NCBI RefSeq assembly: GCF_000814675.1
Contig: NZ_JWIG01000021.1
Location: forward strand, 216,433-280,432
Reading direction: 5' to 3'
DNA length: 64,000 bases
Source: Pseudoalteromonas distincta
GTDB taxonomy: Bacteria > Pseudomonadota > Gammaproteobacteria > Enterobacterales > Alteromonadaceae
The notes below the pieces were generated by a model. It did not search any database. It was not told the origin of the DNA and saw nothing but the letters and a program-made list of their open reading frames with translations. Of the stretch, positions 33,156 through 41,584 are shown piece by piece; the stretch's first letter is position 1; every line of letters starts with the position of its first letter. Made by a program: the position numbers and the translations under genes.

Positions 33156-33653
33156 ATGCACAAATTCCATCAATTAAGCGCAACAAGCTTGCAGGGTCAA
33201 CCTATTAACTTTAGTGATTTTGAAGGTAAGGTTGTGCTTATTGTTAATACCGCAAGTAAATGTGGATTTACCTACCAATACGAGTCGCTTCAAGCTTTGC
33301 ATAATAAATATGCCAGCCAAGGTTTAGTTATTTTAGGGTTTCCGTGTAATCAATTTGGTCAGCAAGAACCCGGCGACGCTACACAAATAGAGCAAGGATG
33401 TTTAATTAATTTTGGTGTGAGTTTTTTAATGGCGGCCAAAGTAGATGTAAACGGTAAGCATGCTCACCCAGTCTTTCGTTATTTAAAATCGGCTTTACCT
33501 GGTTTTTTAACACGTAAAATAAAGTGGAATTTTACTAAATTTTTAATTGCCGCAGATGGCACGCCAATTAAACGTTATGCACCTTTTACTAAACCCGAAA
33601 AGCTAGAACTTACAATTCAAAAAGCTTTAGCACAGGCTAAAAGCACGCTTTAA
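33156..33653 (+). CDS. glutathione peroxidase
   Basis: 165 residues of the glutathione peroxidase family (BtuE-like), a thiol peroxidase that reduces hydroperoxides. The catalytic Cys36 lies in NTASKCGFT; the conserved Gln and Asn/Trp positions are in LGFPCNQFGQQEPG and KWNFTKFLI. There is no selenocysteine. There is no signal peptide, so it is cytoplasmic. It is followed by a strong terminator at 33659. Confidence 0.92.
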   Translation: MHKFHQLSATSLQGQPINFSDFEGKVVLIVNTASKCGFTYQYESLQALHNKYASQGLVILGFPCNQFGQQEPGDATQIEQGCLINFGVSFLMAAKVDVNGKHAHPVFRYLKSALPGFLTRKIKWNFTKFLIAADGTPIKRYAPFTKPEKLELTIQKALAQAKSTL

Positions 33654-33658
33654 AAAGT

Positions 33659-33685
33659 AATAAAGAGGCGCAAGGCCTCTTTATT
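33659..33685. terminator. terminator after glutathione peroxidase
   Basis: AATAAAGAGGC-GCAAG-GCCTCTTTATT, a perfect 11-bp stem directly after the stop codon. Confidence 0.9.
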
Positions 33686-33771
33686 GCCAATACTATTGAA
33701 ACTTAAACATACACATAACTGCACATTTAAACTCTCAATATTAATTGGTATTTTATTTATACTAGTGAAAT

Positions 33772-34050
33772 TTAATCGGTGTAATCGCTTAAATCGTCTT
33801 CGCCTAGATTTTTACGCAAGCGTTTTTGCTCAAGGTAGTCTTCCAACTTCTTTTTAACCTTTTGCTTGTTCTTATCGTGTTGATTACGGCCGAGCATTTC
33901 GTACTCGTCTTCAACAAAATCGTCATCTAGCGCATCGTAACTAAATGTCTTACCCACAACCCACTCCATAAAGTGTTTGAGACCAACCAAGGATTTTATT
34001 ATCGCAATAGTCGGTAAAATTAAAATGTTTAACGTCAAAATGCTGTGCAA
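33772..34050 (-). CDS. small hypothetical protein
   Basis: 92 residues if it starts at 34050, or 65 from an internal ATG at 33969. An N-terminal hydrophobic part (about 3-20) is followed by a highly charged, helical C-terminus (KNKQKVKKKLEDYLEQKRLRKNL, broken here for length). No family is recognised. The longer form would be membrane-anchored. Neither start has a strong ribosome binding site. The ~290 bases to its right are AT-rich and hold no gene that I can see. Confidence 0.5.
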   Translation of the reverse strand: MHSILTLNILILPTIAIIKSLVGLKHFMEWVVGKTFSYDALDDDFVEDEYEMLGRNQHDKNKQKVKKKLEDYLEQKRLRKNLGEDDLSDYTD

Positions 34051-34344
34051 ATTAACATCAAAATAAAGCCACGTGACTACTGTAAATAGTCTTCATGTCA
34101 GTAATGTGAATAAATAGCGCTAAATTTGAATTGAGGAAAGTGAGAGTTTTTTATCGTATCGATAAATAAAATTTATTAATTTTTATTAGTTAGCCAATTT
34201 GACTAAAAAATAGTTATTTATTAATTAATTTCATTTACTAAAAAACAAACAAAAACAGTTAAGCATATGTTTTATATTAAAAAATAAAAATGGCATCAAA
34301 CTTGTTATTAATTAATCGTCATCAACAAAAAGTAGAGAAAAAAC

Positions 34345-35139
34345 ATGAAAAAATTACTATTAGTTAGCGCATTAATTTGTTCACCAGCCGCTATGGCTCA
34401 TAACGATAACGATTCTGCAATTTCATTTAGTAATGATGAATGTAACGTCGAATTTAAAAATGATGTGCGCATTAAGCCAAACGAATTGGAAATTTTTACC
34501 GCCAACAATAAAACCATGCAGTTTAATACCTATGGTGACTTAACCGTAAATGGCGAACTTGTAGCGCTGAATAATTCGCAGCGCGACGCGCTAACCAAGT
34601 ACTCTGATAGCTTACGCACTCAATTACCTGAAGTAGCTAATATAGCGCTTGAGGGTGTTAAAATTGCCGGAGTAGCATTAGAAGAAGTAGGCAATGCATT
34701 TAATATTGACGGTCTTGATAATATGTCTGAGCTTATGGATGACATTAAAATCGAAGTAGAAAACACATTTTACCAGCAAGGTACATTTGTGATGGGCCAA
34801 CAAAGTTTTAATCAATTTGGCGAAAGCTTTGAACAACAATTTGAGCAGCAGATAGAAACAGCGGTTGAATCAGCAGTAATGCAATCAATGGGCAGTATTT
34901 TAGTGGCTTTAGGTTCTGAGTTACTTGGTTCAGGCGGCGATATGGATGCCTTTGAACAACGCATGGAAAATATGGGTGCACAAATAGAAGAAAAAGTAGA
35001 GCTACATGCAAGCGCACTTGAAGAACGTGCCAACTCTTTATGTGGAAACTTTGCTGATATTGCAAAACAAGAAGAGCAATTAGTAATGCAAGTGCCTGAG
35101 CTTGAAGGTTACCAGTTATTTAGCTTTAAACAAAATTAG
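34345..35139 (+). CDS. yggN: YggN-like DUF2884 family protein
   Basis: 264 residues. The signal peptide MKKLLLVSALICSPAAMA is cut before HNDND, so it is periplasmic. The mature protein follows the DUF2884/YggN pattern: NDECNVEFKNDVRIKPNELEI, then a TMQFNTYGDLTVNGE segment and a helical, acidic C-terminal half (QFGESFEQQFEQQIETAVESA and DAFEQRMENMGAQIEEKV). It has two cysteines (about 31 and near the end) that may pair. The function is unknown. It has a GTAGAGAAAAAAC ribosome binding site and a strong terminator follows. Confidence 0.85.
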   Translation: MKKLLLVSALICSPAAMAHNDNDSAISFSNDECNVEFKNDVRIKPNELEIFTANNKTMQFNTYGDLTVNGELVALNNSQRDALTKYSDSLRTQLPEVANIALEGVKIAGVALEEVGNAFNIDGLDNMSELMDDIKIEVENTFYQQGTFVMGQQSFNQFGESFEQQFEQQIETAVESAVMQSMGSILVALGSELLGSGGDMDAFEQRMENMGAQIEEKVELHASALEERANSLCGNFADIAKQEEQLVMQVPELEGYQLFSFKQN

Positions 35140-35168
35140 TACAGCAAACGTTATTTAACATCCCTTTG

Positions 35169-35202
35169 GCAGCACTTAAGTTTACTTAAATGCTGCTTTT
35201 TT
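35169..35202 (+). terminator. terminator after yggN
   Basis: GCAGCA (35169-35174) with TGCTGC (35191-35196), an inner CTTAAG/ACTTAA part and a TTTTTT tail. Confidence 0.85.
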
Positions 35203-35216
35203 GTGTTTCGCAAACT

Positions 35217-35379
35217 TATACCAACCTGCATAAATCTTTGATCAATTTAACGAATTAAATTGCACTATAACGTCGTTAAAAATTTTTATTTAGAACAACT
35301 AGATACAAAAACTTTTGCCTAGTTCTAGCGTAATTTTCTTAACGTTAAATAGACCCCATATATAAGCAGATTGGTATTA
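35217..35379. repeat. MITE-like interspersed repeat, copy B (inverted)
   Basis: About 163 bp starting TATACCAA and ending TTGGTATTA. The internal CGTTAAAAATTTTTATTTAG, then AACAACTAG matches the reverse complement of the repeat at 21381-21544. It touches the 3' end of the MocR gene, whose stop lies at 35377. Confidence 0.7.
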
Positions 35380-36822
35380 CTTTTTAGCTAATAAAGTAAG
35401 CTTACCCAATGTAACTATTGCTTGCTCAATTTGCGCGTTCCATTGCACACCATAACTTAATCTTACGCAGCTTTTATATTTATTAGAGGCCGAAAAAACA
35501 AGCCCAGGGGTAATACTAATACCAACCTCAAGCGCAAGTAAAAACAATGTTTGGCTATCGTACTCGCCACCTAAATCTAGCCACATAACGCAGCCTCCTT
35601 TTGGATCGCTTATACGTGTATTTTTTGGCATAGCTTGTTGTAAGCACCATCGCATACGCTCTTTGTTATCGCGCAGGCGTTGCCTAAGTACTTTTAAATT
35701 TCGGTCGTACTCGCCGCTGGCAATAAACTCAGATAACGTCCATTGGTTTATTAACGAAGCAGAGCAACTTAGTGCTCTTTTATATCGCCTTGCTTGCGTT
35801 GCAAATTTACCCGCAACTAACCAACCTACACGATAGCTCGGCGCTGCCGTTTTAGAAAAAGATGAGCAACTAATCACTAATCCTTTTTTAGAGTACGCTA
35901 AAGCAGGTGTGCCTCGTTTTGCCGTAAAATATAAATCGCCGTATACGTCATCTTCAATAAGCACTACGTCATGACTTTCAAGTAGCTCCACCAGCTGCTG
36001 TCTGTTTGTATCAGGCATAAAGCTGCCCACAGGGTTACTAATTGCAGTCGAGAATAAACACGCTTTTATGTCATGCTCATTTAAAGCGCGTTCCAAATCG
36101 CTTAACCAAATACCATTATCTGGGCACAGTGGTATTTCGAGCGCTTTAAGCCCTAGGCTTTCTATTAACTCGATAATCCCGTGATAGCAAGGCGTCTCAA
36201 TGGCAACTACATCGCCTGGCTTTGTTACACACTTAAGTGCAATAGCCATGGCTTCTTGTGCACCATTGGTGATCACAAGCTCGTCCATATTTATACCAAT
36301 GCCAAAATCTAAATAGCGATGCACCAATTGCTTTTTCAGCGGCACAAACCCATCTGTTGGTCCATAGTTAATAGCTTTACTGCCAGCTGTAGTCATTACT
36401 CGGCGCATATTTCTGGCCAGTGCTTTATCGGTAGGTGCAGCAGCAATTGGGTTAGCGATACCAAAAGGAACTACATTAGCTTGATGAATCGCACTGTATA
36501 CCTGCTCTATTAAGGCTTGTTTATTTACCACAACAGGTTCGCGACTTAATTTAACTCGCTTAGGTAAATTATGCGCCATGCTAACGACTTTTAAAAAATA
36601 CCCTGATTTTTCACGTGCCTCTACTAACCCCTGATCTTCAAGTGTTTGATAAGCTTGCTTCACTGTCGGAATACTAATGTTTAAGTTATCTGCCATTTTA
36701 CGCAGTGATGGAAGTTTTTCGCCAGGGAGTAAAACCTGCTGGGCGCTCATATCTCTGATCAACTGAATAACTTGCTGATATAGAAACTCATGCCCCTGGC
36801 TATTTTTTTGTCTTATCATCAC
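35377..36822 (-). CDS. MocR family transcriptional regulator (GntR-aminotransferase fusion)
   Basis: 481 residues. Residues 8-75 are a GntR-type winged helix (SLRKMADNLNISIPTVKQAYQTL). Residues 110-475 form a PLP-dependent aminotransferase fold type I domain with the lysine in SSFSKTAAPSYRVGW and the substrate-contacting Arg in the C-terminal RLSYG segment. MocR proteins sense PLP-linked amino compounds and control neighbouring transporters. It is divergent from the DMT exporter at 36923, with ~100 bp between them holding both promoters. It therefore probably regulates that exporter. Confidence 0.92.
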   Translation of the reverse strand: MMIRQKNSQGHEFLYQQVIQLIRDMSAQQVLLPGEKLPSLRKMADNLNISIPTVKQAYQTLEDQGLVEAREKSGYFLKVVSMAHNLPKRVKLSREPVVVNKQALIEQVYSAIHQANVVPFGIANPIAAAPTDKALARNMRRVMTTAGSKAINYGPTDGFVPLKKQLVHRYLDFGIGINMDELVITNGAQEAMAIALKCVTKPGDVVAIETPCYHGIIELIESLGLKALEIPLCPDNGIWLSDLERALNEHDIKACLFSTAISNPVGSFMPDTNRQQLVELLESHDVVLIEDDVYGDLYFTAKRGTPALAYSKKGLVISCSSFSKTAAPSYRVGWLVAGKFATQARRYKRALSCSASLINQWTLSEFIASGEYDRNLKVLRQRLRDNKERMRWCLQQAMPKNTRISDPKGGCVMWLDLGGEYDSQTLFLLALEVGISITPGLVFSASNKYKSCVRLSYGVQWNAQIEQAIVTLGKLTLLAKK

Positions 36823-36922
36823 GCACCCAAATCTGTATAGGTTACATTTTTACTTTTCTGTATATGGTAAGTATACAGATAGGTCTTAAAATAGCCATTC
36901 AATCGGGCTTTGGAGAGTAACC

Positions 36923-37852
36923 ATGAAAAGTGCAGCGCTATACATTACAACCGTTTTAATTTGGGGTTCTACTTGGTTAGCCATCGAATTTCAGCTAGGT
37001 GATATTGCGGTAGAGCTATCGTTATTTTATCGCTTTGCTATTGCAGCACTTTTAATGTGGTTATATGTAGCGTACAAAAAACCGGATATGCGCTTTTCAT
37101 TAATCGATCATGGCTTTTTTGCTTTGTTGGCTATTTGTAATTTTGCCTTAAATTACTTGATGCTTTACTGGGCACAAAATTACTTAACCTCCGCTATGAC
37201 CTCTATCGCCTTTTCACTGTTGCTGGTTATGAACATAGTTAACACTCGACTATTTTTTGGTAAGCCTATCTCAAAACGAATTTATACCGGTGCCGCACTC
37301 GCTGTATTAGGTATTACGTGTCTGTTTTGGCCACAGTTACAGCAGTTCGACTTAAGTAACGGTGCATTGGTCGGGTTACTACTTGCCCTTGGTGGCACCT
37401 TTGTGGCTTCATTGGGCAACATGGTAAGCGTTCGTAATTCTCGTAAGCAAATTGGCGTATTGCAGGGCAATGCATGGGGCATGTTATATAGTGCTATAGG
37501 CTTAGCTTTATATGTATTAATGAACGATGTGCAATTTAGTTTAAACGCCCCAACTAGCTACTGGTTATCATTACTTTATTTATCAATATTTGGCACAGTA
37601 ATCGCTTTTGGTTGTTACTTTGCACTACTAAAAAATATAGGCCCTGAAAAAGCCAGCTACGTTATTGTTTTATTCCCATTAGTGGCAGTAACACTGAGTA
37701 GCTTTTTTGAAGGCTTTGAATGGCACGCAAATACCTTTGCAGGGTTTAGCTTAGTGCTATTAGGTAACGCCATTGTGCTTACCCCAACAAAACGAATTAA
37801 CGCCTTTTTAGCTAATAGAGCAATAGCTAAAAGTGGCTCCGTCCCCAGTTAG
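36923..37852 (+). CDS. DMT superfamily (EamA) transporter
   Basis: 309 residues with ten hydrophobic segments in two EamA repeats (the second from about residue 150). The first residues ITTVLIWGSTWLAIEFQLG are typical of the family. It probably exports an amino acid or related metabolite. It is divergent from the MocR regulator, which likely controls it. A GGAGAGTAACC ribosome binding site precedes the ATG. Confidence 0.9.
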   Translation: MKSAALYITTVLIWGSTWLAIEFQLGDIAVELSLFYRFAIAALLMWLYVAYKKPDMRFSLIDHGFFALLAICNFALNYLMLYWAQNYLTSAMTSIAFSLLLVMNIVNTRLFFGKPISKRIYTGAALAVLGITCLFWPQLQQFDLSNGALVGLLLALGGTFVASLGNMVSVRNSRKQIGVLQGNAWGMLYSAIGLALYVLMNDVQFSLNAPTSYWLSLLYLSIFGTVIAFGCYFALLKNIGPEKASYVIVLFPLVAVTLSSFFEGFEWHANTFAGFSLVLLGNAIVLTPTKRINAFLANRAIAKSGSVPS

Positions 37853-37876
37853 ACGCGTTATTAACGCAACTAACGC

Positions 37877-37908
37877 AAAAGCGCCTACTTTACTGTAGGC
37901 GCTTTTTT
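37877..37908. terminator. shared terminator between EamA and lipid kinase genes
   Basis: AAAAGCGCCTAC-TTTACT-GTAGGCGCTTTTTT. The stem overlaps the stop codon and last codons of the minus-strand kinase gene, and serves both convergent genes. Confidence 0.9.
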
Positions 37909-38759
37909 ATTGGCATATGAAAAAGTAAGGCTTGTCCATGCACACTAACAACTGCAGGAGTTTTACCTACCAGTTCACCATCTGCTTCAATCAATAACCC
38001 TTCAGTTTTTATGGAAGCTGTATTTAAGCGACTGTAGTTAAGGTTTTTTATATACTCATGGCGCTTAAAAAATAACTTAATAAAGCTTATTACATTATAA
38101 AAAAGCCCACCCGATCGCATTTGATAACACTCAAGCTGACCATCAATTAAATCCGCTTTTGGCGCTATTTTTAGCCCGCCACCAAAGTACTTATGATTAG
38201 CAAATACAGTAATTAAATTTTGATACTGCCGAGCATCGTTATTAAACGTACCTTGTAACTGCTGAGCTTGATAATAAAATAGCTCTTTGATACTCGTCCA
38301 ACTGTAATCAAAAGATGAAAAATTAGCTTTATCGTTAATAGTTTTAATCACATGAGCATCAAATCCTACCCCTGCAATATTAATAAAATAGCGGCTATTA
38401 ATTTTCCCTATATCAATGGCTGTCGGTGTATTAAATAATGCCTTTCGCCAATCATCTTCTTTGCAATTAAACCCTCTGGAGAAATCGTTACCTGTACCGC
38501 AAGGTAATAATGCTAACGAACAACTGCTCCCTATTAGCGCATTAACCGCCAAGTTCAATGTCCCATCACCACCTAGTGCAACTACTTTGGTAAATTTACT
38601 CAGCAACAACCTTATTTGAGCGCAGTCATCGTCAAAGCTTCCCGTTGTAGTAAATATACAATAAGAAAAGCTGCGTTTTTTACAGATATTTTTAAGCCAT
38701 GCCAATGATTTTTGGCTCTGCTTTTTGATACTTGGTTTAATAATTATAAGTAGTGACAA
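37890..38759 (-). CDS. diacylglycerol/lipid kinase family protein (YegS-like)
   Basis: 289 residues of the diacylglycerol kinase catalytic family. The nucleotide-binding ALGGDGTLNLAVNAL and PCGTGNDFSRGF motifs lie near residues 73-112. The C-terminal part has GIGFDAHVI-like INIAGVGFDAHVIK and YFGGGLKIAPKADLIDG as in YegS/BmrU. It phosphorylates a lipid or related substrate. The start at 38759 may be TTG-like or upstream; no clear ribosome binding site was checked. The terminator hairpin shared with the EamA gene encodes its final residues. Confidence 0.88.
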   Translation of the reverse strand: MSLLIIIKPSIKKQSQKSLAWLKNICKKRSFSYCIFTTTGSFDDDCAQIRLLLSKFTKVVALGGDGTLNLAVNALIGSSCSLALLPCGTGNDFSRGFNCKEDDWRKALFNTPTAIDIGKINSRYFINIAGVGFDAHVIKTINDKANFSSFDYSWTSIKELFYYQAQQLQGTFNNDARQYQNLITVFANHKYFGGGLKIAPKADLIDGQLECYQMRSGGLFYNVISFIKLFFKRHEYIKNLNYSRLNTASIKTEGLLIEADGELVGKTPAVVSVHGQALLFHMPIKKRLQ

Positions 38760-39084
38760 GCTTTTGTTTCCAGCAATGTATTTTAGAGTGAGATAACAAA
38801 CGTTTAATTAAATTTTTTTAATCTGAATAAATAATCAAAAAACATTGTATAAAATGCATAAAAATAAATTAAAAAACCAAAAACCCCAACATCAAAGGGG
38901 TTAAAACCAACCGTCATATAAATAGCTATGCAAAAACAGTAATGCAACTTACTGAATCGCATATTAATAAAATCAATTCAGATTAGTTTAACTAATCCCT
39001 CAGGCTCAATTTTTATCGTTGTATTTTTAATCAAACAACGTGCAAAATGCACGCGATTTCAACAGATACAACCGGAGCAAAATA
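38760..39084. other. 325-bp region upstream of a small basic peptide gene
   Basis: No reading frame besides the leader of the next gene. A perfect palindrome GATTAGTT-T-AACTAATC (38981-38997) lies about 90 bp upstream of the 46-residue gene and could be an operator. CGTGCA-AAA-TGCACG (39039-39053) forms a leader hairpin. AACCCC...GGGGTT (38882-38902) is a terminator for a minus-strand transcript of unknown origin. Confidence 0.5.
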
Positions 39085-39225
39085 ATGAAACCAATTAATA
39101 CATTAAATCAAACAGCAGTAGCGCAAGTAGCCGTTAAACCAACTAACCGTAAAGCAAGAATGTTAGCTAAACTTAACACGATTGGTAAAAGACTAGCACT
39201 TAGCGGTGCAGCTCAATATAAATAA
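39085..39225 (+). CDS. 46-residue basic peptide
   Basis: 46 residues starting MKPINTLNQTAVAQVA and rich in lysine, arginine and alanine (RKARMLAKLNTIGKR). The ATG at 39085 has GGAGC at good spacing; the frame opens earlier at a GTG (39040) without support. A leader hairpin and a terminator (39221-39244) surround it, so it looks like a real, self-contained transcript. No family recognised. Possible roles include a nucleic-acid-binding or membrane-active small protein. Confidence 0.65.
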   Translation: MKPINTLNQTAVAQVAVKPTNRKARMLAKLNTIGKRLALSGAAQYK

Positions 39226-39247
39226 TCACCCAACCATGATTATTTTT
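39221..39247 (+). terminator. terminator after the 46-residue peptide
   Basis: AATAATCA (39221-39228) with TGATTATT (39237-39244) and TTT after. The stem includes the stop codon. Confidence 0.75.
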
Positions 39248-39443
39248 CGGTGCAGCGAACACTCAACCACTAAATGAAGTCACTTATTTAGCTCCCATTG
39301 TTTGCTGCAACCTATTTATTTTATTAAAAATTGCCTTAATTTCCCCTTATTTACAAAAAAAACCTCATTTACGTATGTTTTTTAGGCAAACAGTCATTTT
39401 GCTATTTACACAGCGGTATCACCTAAGTATTATTCTGCGTCAC

Positions 39444-39534
39444 GGAGAGATGGCAGAGTGGTCGAATGCACCGGTCTTGAAAACCGGCATGGGTTTATAG
39501 CCCATCTAGGGTTCAAATCCCTATCTCTCCACCA
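39444..39534 (+). tRNA. tRNA-Ser (UGA anticodon)
   Basis: 91 bases including the encoded CCA. The acceptor GGAGAGA pairs with TCTCTCC. The anticodon arm CCGGTCT-TGA-AAACCGG gives anticodon TGA. A long variable arm (ATGGG..CCCAT) and the GGTTCAAATCC T-arm identify a type II serine tRNA. The discriminator base is A, not the usual G. Confidence 0.97.
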
Positions 39535-39585
39535 TATTTTAATTGGTGGCTTTTTTTACTCCATCAATACAACCGGTTATGCGTT

Positions 39586-39678
39586 GGAGAGGTGTCCGAG
39601 TGGCCGAAGGAGCTCCCCTGCTAAGGGAGTATAGAGTTTGTAGCTCTATCGAGGGTTCGAATCCCTCCCTCTCCACCA
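39586..39678 (+). tRNA. tRNA-Ser (GCU anticodon)
   Basis: 93 bases including the encoded CCA. The acceptor GGAGAGG pairs with CCTCTCC. The anticodon arm CTCCCCT-GCT-AAGGGAG gives anticodon GCT (codons AGY). A long variable arm and a GGGTTCGAATCCC T-arm are present. The discriminator is again A. Its 3' end is duplicated at 39845. Confidence 0.97.
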
Positions 39679-39910
39679 TACTTAATTTAAACCACTTAAT
39701 TGTGGTTTTTTTGTGCCTAAAATTTAACACCGATACTAAATTGGGAGAGTGAGAACCCTCGACAGGGTTCGACAAAATGTCTGGAACATTTTAGGCCGCT
39801 GCAAGCGTCGCGTAGCGATTGATTACATGGATGTAAGCAAGTCTATCCCTCCCTCTGGACCATACTTAATTTAAACCACTTAATTGTGGTTTTTTTGTGC
39901 CTAAAATTTA
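39661..39910 (+). repeat. duplicated tRNA-Ser 3' end flanking a 118-bp insert
   Basis: The 66 bp from within the T-arm of tRNA-Ser(GCU) to the downstream spacer (39661-39726) recur at 39845-39910 with two mismatches (CC to GG). Between them are 118 bp with small palindromes: AAAATGT-CTGG-AACATTTT, TCGC-GTA-GCGA and TACAT-GG-ATGTA. This is the pattern left by an integration or duplication at a tRNA gene. Both copies include a terminator-like ACCACTTAATTGTGGTTTTT hairpin. Confidence 0.88.
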
Positions 39911-39986
39911 TAAAAATTAAACAAATTGTGCCTAGTAATAACTTAGGGCATTATTAACACAACTTTAGCCACTTTTAGGTTTAGCT

Positions 39987-40475
39987 ATGATCCGGTTCAT
40001 ATTGCTATCATTTTGCGCGGCAGCACCATTTTTTACCTTGGCACAAAATACAACAGTGTATAAGTGTGTAATTAAGGGCGTTCCTACTTTTAGCCAAACG
40101 CCTTGCGCTAAAGATGCACAAGTTATTACTCTAAAAGATATAAATGTAATTGAAGCATATAAAAGCTCTACGCCCGGTAAAGGTATAACCGATACCTCTG
40201 TTGATGACTACTTAGAGGTTCAACAAATAGAGCGTGAAATAAAGCGCCTTGAGCTATCTATTGAACAAAGCCAAAAAGAATACGCAGCTAAAAAACAACA
40301 AATAGATTATATGACCCAAGATAAGGCCAATCGTTTAGGCGCTTCGTCTATTGCTGATGCTATCGCAACTAAAACAAATTCATTAAAACAAGCCTACGAC
40401 GCATCAATTAGTCAAACGCAGCAAAAAATAGAGTCATTAAAGCAAAGAAAGCAGCAGCTTAGCCAAAACCCTTAA
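39987..40475 (+). CDS. DUF4124 domain protein
   Basis: 162 residues. A signal peptide (MIRFILLSFCAAAPFFTLA) precedes a DUF4124-like N-terminal domain (TTVYKCVIKGVPTFSQTPC), with the two cysteines typical of that family, then a long coiled coil (about 70-160). Probably periplasmic. The function is unknown. It is convergent with the kynureninase-like gene, overlapping it by 17 bases. Confidence 0.82.
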   Translation: MIRFILLSFCAAAPFFTLAQNTTVYKCVIKGVPTFSQTPCAKDAQVITLKDINVIEAYKSSTPGKGITDTSVDDYLEVQQIEREIKRLELSIEQSQKEYAAKKQQIDYMTQDKANRLGASSIADAIATKTNSLKQAYDASISQTQQKIESLKQRKQQLSQNP

Positions 40476-41583
40476 GCGCTCGTTTTACTATAGAAATAAA
40501 CTGCGCAACGTCTTCTTGAGTATTATAAACATGTGGCGATACTCGTATTCCAAATTTGCGAGCATCTACACTGACTTTCGCTTTATTAAGCTCTGTAAGT
40601 ACATGGTCTTGCTGCTTGTTAAAAAACAAAATAACAGTCCCGCTACATTTATCACCACTCATAGATGATGCAACATATTCAGCTAGTTGCTCATGAATAA
40701 GCGTAAGCATCGCTAAGTTATGCACCCTTACCTTGTGAGCTGTTAGCTCTGCAAAGTAGGTAATACTATTTGCGGCAATAATATAAGGCGCTACAGAAGG
40801 GGTGCCACCCCAAAACTTGAGCGCACTGGCGTTATATTCAAAGTGGTTAATATCGAACTCAAATGGATTTTGATGCGAAAACCAACCCACATCTTTAGGC
40901 TCACAATACTCTATTTGATTTTTGTTAACCCATAAATAAGCTGCACCTGGGCCACCACATAACCATTTAACGCTCGAGCCAATCATAAAGTCCGCATCGA
41001 GCACGCTTAAATCAAGCGGTATAACACCCGCTGACTGAGCAACATCAACTACTGATAAACTATTGGTTAATTTACTTATAGCTACAATATCGTACACAGG
41101 CGCCTGTACACCTGTATTTGAATACACATGACTTATAAAAACTAAATCGATATCACAAGTTATATAACGCTGCCAAACACTAATATCAGTTAGGTTTTCG
41201 TGCTCAGGTATAAATATGATTTGCGCGCACTTTGGCAACGCTTTTTGCATTACAAAACCCATGCTCGGAAAATCACTTTGCGCCATAAGCACTTTACAAT
41301 TTTTTTGCTGTAATCGAGGGTGCGACATAAGCAACTTTGTTAAGCCGCTTGATAAATTAACCTGAGGACAAAACTGCGAACTAGGCGCATTAAATAACTT
41401 ACTAAGCGCGGTAGTAAATTGCTCAACTGCGGGCAGCCATTGTTGCCAAGGTTCTTTATTTGAGCTCTCCCACGGTAAAAAGTAGTGCTGTGCTAAATAT
41501 TGCTGCGTATTTTTAAGAGGACGCCCTACCGAGTGGTTTAGTAAATAACAGCCATCAGCCATACAAAAATCATTTTTAAGCAT
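40459..41583 (-). CDS. kynureninase-like aminotransferase class V enzyme
   Basis: 374 residues of the class V aminotransferase fold. The PLP lysine lies in GSSVKWLCGGPGAAY (near residue 207), with VDVAQSAGVIPLDL upstream as in kynureninases and related enzymes. The N-terminus (YLLNHSVGRPLKNTQQYL) also fits. It lies one base after the stop of the IDO-superfamily gene (41585) on the same strand, so the two form an operon. Together they would open the indole ring and then cleave a kynurenine-type product. Substrate not shown. Confidence 0.85.
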   Translation of the reverse strand: MLKNDFCMADGCYLLNHSVGRPLKNTQQYLAQHYFLPWESSNKEPWQQWLPAVEQFTTALSKLFNAPSSQFCPQVNLSSGLTKLLMSHPRLQQKNCKVLMAQSDFPSMGFVMQKALPKCAQIIFIPEHENLTDISVWQRYITCDIDLVFISHVYSNTGVQAPVYDIVAISKLTNSLSVVDVAQSAGVIPLDLSVLDADFMIGSSVKWLCGGPGAAYLWVNKNQIEYCEPKDVGWFSHQNPFEFDINHFEYNASALKFWGGTPSVAPYIIAANSITYFAELTAHKVRVHNLAMLTLIHEQLAEYVASSMSGDKCSGTVILFFNKQQDHVLTELNKAKVSVDARKFGIRVSPHVYNTQEDVAQFISIVKRALKGFG

Positions 41584-41584
41584 G

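Noticed and set aside
39539..39775. 78-residue reading frame on the minus strand
   Set aside because: It runs across a serine tRNA gene and its spacer; an antisense shadow.
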